This document shows positions 1-15,100 of a stretch of 64,000 nt of DNA, piece after piece. Position numbers and translations under genes: made by a program. A model generated the notes under the pieces. The model was not told the origin of the DNA and made no database searches. It saw nothing but the letters and a program-made list of their open reading frames with translations. This DNA comes from Otis tarda. Its lineage: Eukaryota > Chordata > Aves > Otidiformes > Otididae. The stretch lies in contig CM048553.1 in the NCBI GenBank assembly GCA_026413225.1, positions 140,314,690 to 140,378,689 of the forward strand, read 5' to 3'. Position 1 is the stretch's first letter, and the number at the start of each line of letters is the position of its first letter.

Positions 1-3000
1 TTGAGAGTCTACATTTAATTAATAATAAGGGGCAATTGCTACTTTATTGTGTCTTCATTGAAAAGCTACCTGCAACTTCTGACTAAAAATCTTTTTATAT
101 AACTGGATTTAAGAAAGTAAGGACCATAGTATATACAGATGGGTTCCTAGCTGATTCTGACATATTAAAACTGACTGCCTTGTCCTAATTCTCAGAGATT
201 AACCTTGGTAATGACTGTCTGTCGGTGTGGTTTTATATAGCCGACATCAGAGGCCTGCCAGTGCCCAAGGCTTTAAAATAGTAATTCTGTTTTGTAATGC
301 AATAGCTGTCAGATCAAGTACATTAGGGATTTCCATCTACACTTGAAAATTTTATTTTCTATACTTTTTTTATCAAGGCTTCTGAAGTGAACCCTGCAAG
401 ACTGTAAAAGGATGGCTTGTGGGCCAAGCAACCTCATTTCCATTCAGTAAAGGGAACATTTCACAGGCAGTTAAATTACGAATGAGCATTTGAATTAATG
501 TCTCCTTTTATTCTTTGACTCCCCCTGGTTTAATGCCTTCCTGAGTAAAGGCAGTTGAATCAGGCTACTGGCTTCTATATTTACTGGAAATAGCTGGCAG
601 GAGATATTTTTTCCCTTTTTTTCTTTAAGTACGACTATATTTGTTCAAATCTGAGGAAATATTTTCTTATGAGATAAAGCATCAGACAAAATTCCATGTG
701 CTCTTCTCTTGTCCTACTTTTATTTGTCTTTTTTTAAGAAATGTTTCCCAGGTTAGCTACATGTGCTGAAATTCTTAGATGTGAAACCATGAGTACAAAA
801 TACAGGAGGATACATCAGTTTTAATGCTAATGAAGGTCCCAAAGTTGTTAACTATATGTACTTGTGTTGACAAATAATAGTGATGGAAATACTAGTACCC
901 ATTATTCTCATTACTACTTTTGATACCCCTGTCAAGAGCAAACCAAAAAAGAATGCAGACAGATTTTGCATATAAAATTATCACTCTCTTTCCCTTCCTC
1001 CTCAAATAGGCTCCTTCATAAAAGATTTGAAAATATCAACTGGAAATAAACTTATCAGCTGAGTTGTAGTAGTGGAACTTGAAGTTCCACATAGTAGTGG
1101 CTAACCCGAAGTTAATGACCTATTTCCCTTCACTTCCAAGAAAGCAGGATTCTCCCAATATTTGTATTCATATTTATTTCTGGCTGTGCTCAGGCCTGGT
1201 TTATGGAGAATTTTCGATTTTCTGTTCCAGCAGTGGGAAAAACTCCTGCCATGTGCAGAGCCAGAGCCAGTCTAGTGCAAACTGCTTGAAAATGCTAGAG
1301 CAGCATCAGTTCTTCTGCGAATGGCTGCTCAGCCTTAGTATCAGGATTTAGGATTTAGCATCCTTCCCAGGGTGTTACCAGAGGCTCCAAAATGCTTGTT
1401 TGATTAAGCAGAGGAAGGATTTACCTGAGCACTTAGAAAAAGCTGTAGGTTATAGCTTTTCACTTCTATTCTAGAAAAGGAAACAAGAGGGAAAATAATC
1501 TGCCAAGATTTACCGTGCAGCAGATGGATGTACTGGAAGACACCCGCATGTGTGGTTTGGCTGTGGTTTGACGTACATCTGGGAGCCGGGGAAAACGCTG
1601 GGGTTCCTCCTGAGCTGGGTATTCATCTGAGCCCACTTAGTCTCATCTTTCTTTTGATTTCCTTAGGGCCTGAGGGAGTTTATGAACTAAAAGCTGGACT
1701 AGGAAAAATTAGAAACGTGTGAGCTGCCCAATGTAATATTGTTGCTGTTAAAAGACGAATAATTTCTGGGCAGGAGATGGAAAAGCCCTATAAATCATTT
1801 TGACTTCCCAGAGGGTTTCACCTGAGCCTCCTTCTGAGCTTCTCCACATACACAGACAATGATCCTGACATGTCAACAGCCCAAACAAACAGCGAGTGCT
1901 GCTTGGTTTTATTTACGGCCCTCAGAGCATCACAGATGTGTGTGATACTTCATAACTGTATCACAACCAGGACTGGAATCCTGTGTGTGCCCTATAGAAA
2001 CTGAGGGGAACTTTGACACCCCTGCCAGCACCTCAGGCTAAAATCTGCCTGTGTCCCTCCTGGGAAGGGCAGACAAGATAAGCAGAGGTCTCAAGGCAGG
2101 GCAGGATAATGTGATGGTCTCTGCTGAATGTGACATGCATCCAGGGCGGAAAAAGATTAATTCAAATAGAAAAATTTGAATAAGGAAACCTACAGACTGC
2201 TGACTTGGACTCCTGTTGGAGGGTACAGGTCAGTGGTTGAGTAGGTCCTGCCCCAGTCCATCAACATCACCAGTGTAGCATCAGGCCTATGTCACAGGGA
2301 GGGGGGAAAACCAGATCCCTGCCCCAGTGTAGAATATTCAGGGCTGCATCTTCCCCTCCAGGCTTATCCTCTGGAGTAAATGAGCTAGGCTCAAGGGTTC
2401 AGAAAGCTCTTTCCTCCTCATTTCGTCTCCCTCCTTTGCTGGAGAAAAATTGCCACTGCCGCATGGGTTGCACCCCAGGAAGCAATGGTGTGAGGCTGCA
2501 CGGCAGCTGGCAGCAGCACCGAGCTTGCACAAGCAGCTTGGAGGAGAGACTGAGGTGGTAATCCTTAGCTGGCAGCAAGGAGGCCAGGCTGCTGGATAAA
2601 TAAGGCTAGGAGGGTGGCCAAAATGACCTGAGGATTGCAGGCTGCTGATAGCAGCTTTCGGGTCCCTGCTGTCAGAGCTGTGAGCCAGCAATTAACTCCA
2701 GGGCTGGGGCAACTGATGAGCTGGAGGATTTGAGGTCTCCATAACTCCGCACAGGTCCTGGCTCAGGGATTGGCCTTGCTGGCTGCTCCTCCCTGTCCCC
2801 ACAGCACCCACCACCAGCCTCCCCTGAGAGAAGAGAGAGGAAGGGAAGGAAATTTTCATAAGATGGGTTCGAGGGAGCGCCAGCTGTGAAGCTTGCTGTG
2901 CACACTAGTACCCCATGGCAGGAGCTTTACCCAGCCCTGGTAGCATTTTCTCCCCAAAGCAGGAAGCAGAAGTCATCACAGGCAGGAAGATAGCATCTCA

Positions 3001-6000
3001 CTGCAACGCACAAGAGGAAAAAAATACAACTGTTTCTTTAAACCCAAGCAGAAGACTCAAAAAGCTGTCTAGGACAATAGGCTGTGTAACCACTGGAGTG
3101 GTTCAAGTACAGCCCTTCTAGTCGTGAATGCCACAGAAAGCACAGCATGGCAGGAAAAAAATTCACACACCCCTGTTAGCTTCTCATTTAATGTGCAACA
3201 TATCTAGTTTCATTCTTGTGAATTGAAGCCGACACAGCTCAAAAAAGCCAATGAAGCCTTAAATGGGAAAGAACCAGCTTGAGCCAACTAGGACTTGGCA
3301 CAGTGGAGCACAGTTAGAGAGACACCGGAGATGGGGAGCACAAGCGTGTCAGACCAGAGCTTCAATATCAAGATTATTGTAGTGTGCTAGGCTCTGGCTC
3401 TGAACCAGTACTGCCGTGGTCATGAGCAAAGCGAGCCCTTTGACTGCTGTATCTGCTGCAAACGGCAATGACAGCAGCTTCTGCTTGGACACAGTGAGTA
3501 GGTGACTGGGATTAAGAACGGACAGAATAAATACACAGGCAGTGCCTTCAAATTGATGGTTAAAATTAAAATATTGATCTTTTTCAAGAGGTTCAATGGA
3601 GGTTAGTGGCTACAGGCAGGCATTTCCATTTCTCTCCTTTTCTTTCATCACCTCGATCTCACCCAGTCTATTCAAAATCATTTTGATTTCACAGGATGTA
3701 TGTGGGCAGCCAGAGTAAACTACCACACAAATAAGAGTGTCTGAAGAGGCTGCAGTGCGTCATATCAGCATGGGTTTATTTTGTGGGTGCTTCTTCCTCT
3801 TGAGTGTGGAATTCAGATCAACTCTAACAGGTACAGCACAGCCTTACAGCTCCTAGAAAGCTGGAGACTGGTCATGGCAATGCAGCTCAGACATCTACAC
3901 TGGATGCCCAGGTTCACTGCACAGTCAAAATGTTGAAGGAGGTGCCTCTGAAGAGCAATTTGGGATGAAGAGCAATTTGGGATGCAGTGGGATGTCATAC
4001 CTCCTGAATTATGAGCGAGGAGCTCAGGTGCCTCCTGATGGCATTTCCAAGTGGCCACAAGCCGAGCTGTGTAAAACCACCGAGTAGAAAGCAGTGAGTG
4101 CAGGGGTGCAGCTAACACCAGCACTGAGTGCTGGTGCCTCTCCTGTGTGGGACTTGCTTATTTTGACAGTAAGACAATGATTCAAGCATTTGTGCTGTGA
4201 TTAAGGACATCTGGACTCCAGGCCCTCATCAGACTACAGTGGTTTAAATGTGCTCCTCCAAGTGCCCAGGGAAGAGCCCCCATCCATTAAATTAGGAAGT
4301 AGCCTGCAATAGGACCTCTTCTGTTGCATTTGAGTCCCTATGCAGTCACAGGGACAAAATTTGGGGGCAAGAGTGAAAGAAATAGAGTACTGAAACTCAG
4401 GACACAGGTACTGTCCTAGAAAGTGGAAGACTTATTACTCCTGCCATTGGTAGGTATGGTACCCAAGGATCTTGTAGCCTAATGTACATAAGCACCCTCT
4501 GGAGATGCCCTCACCAGCCAGCGACACTCTCCTTTTGTTTATTTTTCCACCAGCTTCACAAGTCTTAGGTTCCTCTCTGCATCGAGGGCCAGCAGAAATC
4601 TGGATTAGCACTGGCAGGAGCTCTGCACTGGTGCAAGGTTTGGGTTCTCTCATGTGGAGGAGGATCAAGGATTGGGTCCTTTGTCTTCTACATGGATGAT
4701 CATACTGGTATGCTGGAAAAAATGACAGACAAGACTTGGTCTGTCCTTCCTCTTCAGCGATGACCCAGGTGAATGTGCACTGCTGCCTGGTGGTGGTAGG
4801 TGAGACCTGCCCACAGCCACCAGATCAGGACCTTTCAGGGACTTTGATGCAGGCTCCAGGGCACGTACCCAGAACCTCATTTTGATGCAGCCAGGGAGGT
4901 GGAGGTACTGTCCCATTCTATGGGATGTTTCTCATCATGTGTGGGATTTAGATGTTGTGGCAACTCTGTGATCAAGTGGAAGCATCTTCACACATTGAAT
5001 GCCTCCAAAGTCAGGCAATGATGGGTAGTAAACAGGCTGAACACCGTCAAGTGTTCATCTCAGATCCACCACATGTCTCATCAAGGCAGGTAGTTTAAAT
5101 GCACCTGGTGACAGCGCTGTGAACAGCAGGTACCTCACAGGTACTGAGAGAGATGGGATCTCTAAAGTCAGATCCTGTATACCTCACGTCCTCTCTGCTC
5201 TTTGTGCACTGGCTTAGCCTTGGAAAAGTAGTTGCAATGTTCAGTTGCACTCCCAAACTCACTATAAGGTCAGGTTCAAAAATACACTTCTGGATCCTCA
5301 CTATGTCCTACAATGATATCAAGGGAGGTATATAGGAAAAGACCAAGCGTGATTTCTCCCCTCCTCCCAGGATCTCCTTCCAGCTGTTCGTGGCTTAAGA
5401 ACTTCTTAAATCTAATGAAAAGTTAATTGGAAGCTGAACAGCAATAGAAGAAAAAAACAGGAGTCCTGTAATAACTCCAATCAAAACCTTAAAGAATATT
5501 TTGCTTCCTTTAGTACTTCACTTTTCCTGACAGTTATACATCTTCATTAATAAACTGCATATCTCTGTAGTATTCTTGGTTGAAATGAAAATTTCCAAGA
5601 TGTTATTTCTGTGCTAAGGTGCCTCTACCTGCCAATTTTGCTTTTAAAAAGTAATTTATCCTTTTCCAAAGTTTTTAGAGATATGTGAGCGATGGTATAC
5701 AGAAGCTAATAGTGCAAAAACAATCTGTAATGCAGAAAAGCAGACACTGACTACAGAAGTCATCTTCACTGGTAAAATAGTCCTCTAGTCAAGTCTGCTC
5801 CTGATTTTTGAAAATCTTCAGAAAAATTAAACCATTCATGGCATCTCCACAGCCTCGTAGAGGATGCAAAGGCTTGCGCAGCGTAATCATTGTCTCTGTT
5901 TCTCATATTTAGGAGGTTTCCCACAAGAGCCAGAGATTTCCTTTAGCAATGGCTGAATGATGCACCTGCTCCTGTCTCCACCCCACTTCCCACCCTGCCC

Positions 6001-6089
6001 TTTGAGATGCACTACAGGAGGTAGATGGTAAAATAACTGAACCAAGCTCTGAATTTATCTGCAATCATCTTGATGTGTTTCTCTTCCAG
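1..6089 (+). other. LAPTM4B: LAPTM4B intron upstream of the first visible exon (partial)
   Basis: This sequence lies 5' of the first recognisable LAPTM4B exon, so it should be the 3' part of the preceding intron. I looked for the preceding exon (end of TM1 and the first luminal loop) in the frames supplied and by eye and did not find it. The stretch is unremarkable AT-leaning DNA with short unsupported ORFs and one small tandem duplication at 3950-3983. It ends in a pyrimidine-rich tract and the AG acceptor at 6088-6089. Confidence 0.7.
3950..3983. repeat. Perfect 17-bp tandem duplication
   Basis: The 17-bp unit GAAGAGCAATTTGGGAT occurs twice head to tail with no mismatch (3950-3966 and 3967-3983). 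It looks like a replication-slippage duplication within intronic DNA. No function is implied. Confidence 0.9.
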
Positions 6090-6163
6090 ATATGTGCATT
6101 GCCACAGCAATTTCTCTTCTTATGATTCTGATCTGTGCAATGGCCACATATGGCGCGTATAAG
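6090..6163 (+). CDS. LAPTM4B: LAPTM4B exon encoding TM2
   Basis: Acceptor CTCTTCCAG ends at 6089 and the donor GTAATT starts at 6164. The exon is 74 nt: two bases (AT) complete a codon split with the previous exon, probably the Asn before MCIA, followed by 24 codons. The peptide runs MCIATAISLLMILICAMATY then GAYK, a single hydrophobic helix that is TM2. By comparison with mammalian LAPTM4B this is the third coding exon. Confidence 0.95.
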
Positions 6164-9100
6164 GTAATTCATTATATTCAGTAAAGACATGAATCAAGTA
6201 AACTATGCAACTCTGTAGAAACAAAATTAAGAAAATTGCTTTCTAACAATCTCTTGTTTAGTTGTTTAGCTGAAAACTGGGAGGGGAAAAAAACAGTCAA
6301 AGAGCCAGCAGAACTGATTGCTTAGACCGGTGATATTCCAGGGCCACGTGCTGCAGGCAGGAAGATTGCCCAGTTGTGTTCACTGTCTGCAGTTTCAAAT
6401 TTGAGTAAGCTCTGGGCAAACTGTGAATTCAGAGAACCGAATCTTGTGCCTACCAAAGTTAAGGGAATTTTTTCCCCATTCTCCTCCCAAGCCTGTGGTT
6501 TGTCCCAATATTAATCCTATTAATTAGGGGAAAAAACTGTCCTGTGGTTTCTAAACGTCCTAGTGTAATGAGTTGTGGGACTTACACCACACTGCAGTTT
6601 TTTTATTACTGCAGTTCAACAGCCAAGCTGACTTGGCCAACCCTTTTGTCTGAATGTCATATTTCTTTCAGTCGATTTAACAAGTTCTTTTCTCTTACAG
6701 CTTCATGAAATGTAATGCATTTTGTCAAATATTCCTTAGATTTTAGTGCAGAAAGACATATATCCTCCTATTTCAACTTGTGGCTGATGAGTGTTTATCT
6801 AATTTCCTTTTTAGCAACATGCAGCTTGGATCATCCCTTTCTTCTGTTACCAGATCTTTGACTTTGCTCTCAACACATTGGTTGCCATCAGTGTACTCGT
6901 CTATCCCAGCTCAATTCAGGACTACCTCCGCCAGCTGGTAAGTTACTCGGTGTTCACAAGCCTTTGGGGGCTTTGAGAGAAAAAACCTGTGCAAGGTGCA
7001 GTTTGTCTTGTATATCTAGCCAATGGTTTCCTATTGACTTCTCATGCAGTCCTTGAAAAGTCCTCTCAGTCCTTGCTAGTCTGTATTCAACATCCTTGCA
7101 AGGTTACCTTCCTAACTTATTACAATATTTGTGTGGAGCTCTGGAGTTTTGTAATGTTGGGGAAGCTCTCAGCACCACTTCATTTAGAATGAGACTCATG
7201 TTGCAAGACATAGATAATAAGCAGTTGCTTTTGGATTCAGAGTTATTGTGTTCACATCCAGTGGCTTATTTCTGGTGCTATTTTAAGGATGTTTTGTTAC
7301 TCCTTTTATTTTATTTGATGACTTTAACACAGATTTCATTAGGCAGGAGTTTGATTCAATGTAGGTTTGTTTTTGCTAGAAAATATTATCGATCTGTGTG
7401 ACTGAGTCCAGAGGAGGCCACAAAGATGATGAGAGGACTGGAGCACCTCTCCTATGAGAACAGGCTGAGAGAGTTGGGGCTGTTCAGCCTGGAGAAGAGA
7501 AGGTTCTGGGGAGACCTTATTGCGGCCTTCCAGTACCTAAGGGGGGCTTATAAGAAAGAGAAGCTCTTTAGCAGGGTCTGTTGTGCTGGAACAAGGGGTA
7601 ATGGTTTTAAAATAGAAGGAAGCAGATTCAGACTGGACATAAGGAAAAAATTTTTTACAATGAGAGCGGTGGAACACTGGCACAGGTTGCCCAGAGAGGT
7701 GGTTGATGCTCCAGCCCTGGAAACATTCAAGGCCAGGTTGGATGGGGCTCTGAGCAACCTGATCTGGTTGGAGATGTCCCTGCTTCTTGCAGGGGGGTTG
7801 GACTAGGTGACCTTTAAAGGTCCCTTCCAACCCAAACTATTCAATGACTCTATGATTCTGTCTTAGGGACAATTAGAGGCTGCCTTCTTGCCATGTTCTA
7901 CTTTGGCCAAACATCCATAGCCAGTATTGTGCAAGCTTACAGGATGTGACTGCAACCACCTGCAGCAAAGACAAGAGCCCACCGACCTCTAAGTCATCAC
8001 AGGACCTTGGCCATATCTGACAAGGTTCAAGTGGAGTTGCAGAGCTCTGGAGAAGCTAATGCTGCTTCTGTCTCTGAAAATCTGCCTAGAGAGCCTGAAT
8101 ACAGATTAGCTTGGCAGTGAACTTTGTTATGTGGATGGATAACTAGCTAGGGCAATATAAATAACAGGTAATGAGAAACAGCAGGCAGATAAGTAGCCAC
8201 ACAAATCTGCAGGAAGAGGCAATGTGTCAAGCCAGCGGGAGCTGGGATGCATCAGGGGCCGGCTATCCTTCACCTTATTTAACACCTGCCTGAATTCACA
8301 GATAATGGTACATTGAAAGGGAAGCTGAGGAATAATTCAAAAGGTTCTCAGAGATACTAGAGGGAAAGAGCAAATTAAGGGCATAGCTTGATGAGTGCTT
8401 CAAGCTGGCTCTGCTTCGTCTGCAGTCCCTCGCTTCCACATGGGTGCCAGCCCCGCTCTTGTGGCTGCACAAGCATCTATGTGGCCACAGGAACTGTCCC
8501 CCTCCTTCCCAGAGCATGAGTTGTAACCAGGTTTTACTCTGCCTTGGTCACTGTATGAGAATGTGAGGGGGACAGGAGCAGGCTGGGTACTAGGCACCAA
8601 AAATCTCCTGCTCTTCTGCTGAAAGCCTGGTGTCACATCTGGAGACAGCTCACTGGAAGAGCAAAGAGCAGCTGATTCTCTCAAAATGTCTGCTAAACAT
8701 CACTGTTGTTCCTGCCCATAAAAAAAATAAGACGCCCCTCCATAGCAGAAATACAAGGAGCAGGCCTTGGAAGGTGCTGGGAACGGTGCAGCAGAGCACT
8801 TTGTGAGCTGCGTTGCTGCTCTGGAGCGTTAAAATCTCTGGCTGCACATCTTTGCCTTGCTGCTGTAAATAATTTTCTGGACTGGTAATAAAATGCTGCA
8901 GGACTTCAGGAGTGCTAAACTGTTAGTGCTCAAAAGGGCAAAGGGGATTTCCAGGATAATTATAGGCTGATTAGCCTGACATTGCTACCAAGCAGAATAA
9001 TAACAGAAGGGCTGAGAGGAGAGTCCATTGATAAAGGATTAGACCAGAGGAGTATGATTAATGATTGCCAGCACAGTTTCATGGAAAATCAGTCCTGCGA

Positions 9101-12100
9101 GCAAACTCATTTTCTTTCACTGACAAGATTACTGGCTTTGTCAATAAAGATGGGTAGGAGCATTATAGACTTTCGTAAGGCATTTGACTTGACGCTCAGA
9201 GCAACAATAAAGCACTAGATCGATAAAGGATGTATCAAATGGATTAGGAGAGGTCAGTTGGCAGGCTGCGAAGGGTCATGGTCAAGCCGACTATCTGCCA
9301 ATGAGTTTCTATTTTGGGTAGAGGAAGGTCTCCAGGAATCAGCAGTAGATTTCATGCTCTTCCTAACTTCCATTAATAGTCTTGGTACCCAAAAGGCTGT
9401 TCCCAAATGCTAACGTCAGCTTTGGGAGAGCTTCCTCAGGCTCGCTGTCTAGAGGGATCAAGTCCTCTAGCAGGAGGTTGTGAGCAGAAGCCTAATTTAG
9501 CTGTTCTGTGTCAGCCTCTGAAAGTCCCTATCCCTGCGTTGCCCAAAGAGAGCACATCTCTGCATTTCCCAGAGGCAGTACTTGTGACTTTTTCCAGCAA
9601 AATCACTTCTAATAAAACTTGTGGCTGACAGAGATTAATGAAGTAGTAAATAATAATAATGATGGAGCCATTAATCAGAGTGAGCTAGACTGACTGAGAA
9701 CCTGAGCTCAGTCATTAACATGTGCTAAATGCAAAGAAATATAAAAATATGAAGACAGATGAGCATACAGTATGGCAGTTGTGCCTGGGATGCAGTGACC
9801 CTGTAAGCAGTCCAGGGAACTAAGTGCCGAAACAAAAGTCCCTATTTGCAAAAACTCCTCAGGGGATTTCTGGACAAAAAAAAACCCAGCAATGAATAGT
9901 ACTGGAGAGGAGACTTCCCTTCTCAGTTGGTGACATAGGTTTCATCTGTCTGTTTGTGGTGTCTGGTTGTAAAGAAGAATGCTTAAAAGTCAGAGAACAT
10001 GCAGAAAAGTTCCTCCCAAAACTATATGAAAGCTGGATACTTTGTAGGATGATGAGAGACAATCAGCTTTTCCTGCTTAGCTTACCAAGAAAGGAGACCA
10101 AGAGGTGATGCGGCTGGATTTTTCATATGCGGAATAATGAGGTATTGACAGGCTGTTTAAATTACATGAGAGGCATAATGATAACGAGTAGCTAAACACT
10201 AGTCCAAGTTAAGTTCATTTAGAAAGAAGGAGACAATTCTATTTTATCACTCACAGTGGACATCAGTGATGAAAAAAACTACCAAGAGCTGTGGTGAATT
10301 TTGTACAGCCAATGTCACCTGTTCAACAAAGTTTTGAAGCTGTTTTGAAGCTGTTTATGCCTCCTGTGTCTTAGCTGTGGTCCCAAGCACAAGTGGCTCA
10401 GCAGGAATCCCTCAGACTCTTACCTGGAAGGGCCACATCAGCTGGCAAAAGATCGTTACATTTGGTTCAGAGCAAACACACTGTCTGAGGGAGCAAAAGC
10501 GAAAGGGAGGGGTGAAGATCACATCCCCTGGTATCAGATACTCAGGCAGACAACGAGATGAAACTAAAAACAAGCTTTTCACATTTTTAACAATAATGCC
10601 ATCAATGCAGTGCTAGCGTTCAAATTTTGTTAAACAGGCTTGTACCCATGGACTTGTTTCCCTACCTTTTAATAATATTCACGGTAGATAGATTTGCCAT
10701 CTCAAATATCGCATTTAGAATAAGAACGCAGTTAATAACCTTGTCTCTTCAGGTGAGACCTGAGTCATACTGGTTGGGTGTGATCCCTCCTGACAATTTA
10801 TAAATAAGCCCGAGAGTCATCTTGTCCTCACCCCCTTTGCAGATGTCTGCCAAGGTAGGCAGAAAGCATAGGAGGGGATTGTGTTTCTTCCTGGCATTCT
10901 TACAGTTTTTGGTCCTCTAAAGCTACTTTGAATTTGGGGACTGATATTTTAGGGAGCACAGCTCCATAAGGGAAATGAAAAATCCCAATCGTTCTTCAAA
11001 TCCGTTATTGAATATCTAGAAGAAGGTATGCATTAGGTGATGGAATATATTTGGCAGTCTCAGAAGATTTTTTTTTTTATTGCTCTAAGGTGAAAACCGT
11101 ATGTTTTGAACTATTTCTACTTGCCTATGCTGCTAACTAGAACTATATTATTTATTCATTTTGGTGCAGGTCTGTCAGATTTCACTCTGTCTGTGATGAG
11201 TTGCAAGCTACTCTGAAGCCCTCCGTGTACTTTTAGCAAGATGATAAATGAGTACTTATCATTAGGCTAGGCAGAGCCCTAGCTGAAAATGTTGCAACTG
11301 GAAAATACAGAACATTGTGTTCACAGGCTATTTGGTAATGTCAGCCTATACTGGCTGCTTCTTTCAGAGGTGCAACTGTCTTTGGAAACTTTTTGTTGCC
11401 TTTTAATACCCGGTTGCACACAGGTGTGCCACTTAATTCCCATAGATTGCAAAAGCATCTCAGCTTGAAGGGTCATGTAAAATAAGTAGATGTTACAAAT
11501 CTGACATTTGAAATGTATGGCAATCACATGTGATAAAACTTTCCAAGAGTTATGTTGGACATCTTGGTCATCACTTCAAGGCCAGGTTGGATGAGGCTCT
11601 GAGCAATCTGATCTAGTCGAAGATGTCTCTGCTCCTTGCAGGGGGTTTGGACTAGATGGCCTTTGAAGGTCCCTTCCAACCCAAACCATTCTATGATTCT
11701 GATTATCAGTGTTAATAGAAAAACAAAAACCTTCACATACAGTAAATCCAGCATGAGTAAAATAAAAATCCTTTTGGTTCTTGGAGCAGTAGTGGTCTAA
11801 AGCAGTTTGACCTAAAGCACATTTCTTTTCTTTAGCCCTACTAAATCTTTGATACATAGGCTTTCTAAAGGCGTCAATTGAAACACTTCATCTCCTGTCA
11901 TCCAACAACAGTATACAAAATGAATCGAAGCAGAGGTGCAGAACAGGCTAATCGGCAACTGAGTTATGCAAAGTTGTTTTTTATTAAAGTACAGGGCTAA
12001 TACAGTTCATCTAAAGAAAATTTCAAAGTATACTAAATAGTTTTACTAAAGGACTGCCTACAATGCTGCTGTCTAACAATTCAGGTGGTATCAGGCATGC

Positions 12101-15100
12101 TTCTAAATCCTAGAGGAAACATCTAGAGAACATAAAAAAGATTAAACCTAAGGAAACTATTCCTATAAACTAAAGCTTAAAAAAGGAATATCCTTTCTGA
12201 GATTTTTAATGCCATTTTATAATTCCAAAGAAGAAGTACTAGTAACTTCATAGCAGAGCTTTAAAAATTCTACAGACACATTACTGTTTTCTTCCAATTT
12301 TTAAAGATTCTGATACTCTGAAGATTGTAACTGCTGAATAAGAATGTACACCATCTTTTAAAGTGTTTTTTTTTTTTGTGGTCCAAGGGAAAGGAAAACA
12401 TGAAAGGTTAAGCAAGCAGGCTGAGGGAATAAGAAATGGCTTCAGCCTTGGACTTTTTATTCTTCTTGTGCATTTGTACAGTGTTGATGCTGTAGAAATA
12501 TACTTTCAATGCAAGTTTTAGACTCTTTTTTAGTGCCTAAGAGAGCTTTTCTATGCATAAACAGTATTTTTTTAATTGAAAATTTACCAGCTATATTATT
12601 ATGTATGCAGCCCTCTTTGTGTCCATGACAAGGTTAAAAATTACACTTCAGTTATGACTTCAGCATGCTGGTGCCACACCACTAAAACTACCTCTTGTTT
12701 GTACAGAAAATTTCATCAGGTGCTGCTGCAAAATCGCTCCTGTATTTCCAGTGACGGGCTTGATTTTTCCCACCCAGCCATATCGCCACCTCAGTCATAA
12801 GCCACCTCAGCTTCATCAAACCTTGCACAACATTTGACACTGAGCTTTTCCCAGAAGTTGCAGCACTGAGCCCAGTGCCTGGGGCCTACCTGGCATCAGG
12901 ATTTCAGCTACTGGTCTCCCCACAGGAGAGCAAATCCCCAGCACAGGAGCAGAATTTTCTTCCCACATCAGTGTTTCAGCTTATCACTGCAGTCGGTGGA
13001 GGGCAATGGGTATTTGATTCGTCAAAACCACTGTTGGTACCCATTTTCCCTGGACATGAATGAGATTTTGTGAGCAGCTGCTGCCATGGGATCCCAAGGG
13101 CCTCCTGACGGCACCAGCTTCATGATGGTGCCTGCACTGGAGCCAGCTGAGATGCTTCCCAGCATCTTTACTGCTTCTTTGCCAAAAGCTGCAGGTTTTA
13201 TAAATTTATTCTCCTACTGCATTGAAGGGGTTTGTAGTTGTGAGTCAGGATGAGACCATTTGTAGGCTAGCCTGGGCAAGCCAGCATTAAACGTCTTCTT
13301 GTTGTTAGGTGTCACCAGCCCCGGTTAGCAAAGGGAATTTCTTCCATGCTGACGTGATGCCCCTGGGCTATTCATCAGAGCCCCAAAACCTTTCTCTTCC
13401 ACACAGCAAGCTGGGAAGCTCCAGAAGGGACTGGCTTCAGTTTTCACGCCCCGCATCAAAATCTCCTGGGCACCTGTGGGTGGGGTGACCACTGCATGGG
13501 TGCAGGACCCGCTTCCTTGCTGGGGCTTGCTTGCATCTCACATCTCTTCAGGACAGAGACTCAGAAAACTAAGCCTGAAGGGGACAAACCACAGCATTTG
13601 CTCCTCATGTGGTCTCCTAGCTTGCTGCTGGCAGTGCTGAATTACTGTCCTTTAACCTGAAACATGCTGATGTAATAGAGGGCCTGACGCTGCTCTGCGG
13701 CATGTGCTGCTCCCAGACTTGGCCAGGGGTCATGGCTTCAGCAGATGTTCCTGCTTTTCAAGGTAGTGGGAACTTTCTTGGTCATTTTCCCACCCTCCTC
13801 TTGCCCCCATGGAAATCTCAGTTGAGTTGACGTCTGGAAGCAGGCCATTAGGCTACGGCCAAGACCTCAGCATGCAGTCATCCAGTCTTTGACTAGTGAC
13901 TGGTCCCCAAAAACCAGAGCGTAGGAGGACAAAAGTATCACTAGGAGTTTTTTATTACATTCACAAACTAGTTTGACTACTTTTTTAATGGTAGTCCAGT
14001 GCTAAAAGAAATTGTTTTGGGGTGGTTTTACTGTAACTGTCCCTGACCGAGTGGACTTTTTAACCATGTGCATGGCCTCCCTTCTGCAAGCAGGAGGGCA
14101 GGCTGTGGCATTAATACTTACATTTTCTGCATATAAGGTTTATGTTTACTTTTCAGTGCATGTTTTCTTGGCATGTACTCTTGCTTTCTTGGTCTGTATT
14201 TAGCAGTAACCTTCTGTGAAAAAAAAAAAGAAGTAACATTGAATTATAGCAAGCCAATTTCCTACAAAAGCTGTACCTCGAGAAAGAAGATAATGTGATA
14301 AAAACTTGAGCCATGAAATTCAGTACAGGAACAGAAACATTGCTGTCAAGAAGCGGAAAACGTGCTTATGTAACATTTATCTGCAAACGGTTACAGCTGC
14401 TGTTGATGTTAACTACTCCGAACAGTTCATGGACGCGCTAAATAAAGAGCTATTCTCACTAGCAGCTGTCCAAAAAAAAAGAGAATTTCCTGATGCACTG
14501 GGCTGAGTTGTGGTGTAAGGGGTATTAAGGGGTTACTCTGGATTTGTACGATCATAACCAAGAATATAGTTATAGCTCGGTCTAGTTAATTGTCCTGACA
14601 AGGGTGCAGAGCTGGCCTGGTTAAGTAATTAGACCTGTAAGGAAAAAGGGGCTGTGTGTGGAAGGAGCTAATGCATTCAGTTATAATGAGCTGCTGTTGC
14701 AGCAGCGCTATCTTTTGTGGAGAACAGCTCTGTCTGTGGACAATGGTTTATTTTAACTGAAACAGGAACTTGTGCCTTGCAATATTTCGAAACGATTTGG
14801 AACATTCGTTTTAAAGGGTGTGTTTTCTTTAAGCAGTAATACAATAAAACATTTTTAGAGGTTGTTGTTCAGCCAGTGCTCCTAAAGGGTTTCACAATTG
14901 TAAATCACTAGAGCCTACGCTAAGTAGGAAGATTAATTTTGTCACCTCCATTTCATGTACGAGATAACAGAAGGACCTGGAGCACAGGTTGTGATTTCGA
15001 TTTGAAATTACATCATTGCCCCCCTGTAGAACCCGTGCCTCCACAGGGCATGCACTCAGACAGCAGCACTAACAAGTGCTCCTGGAGAAGTACTCCAAAT

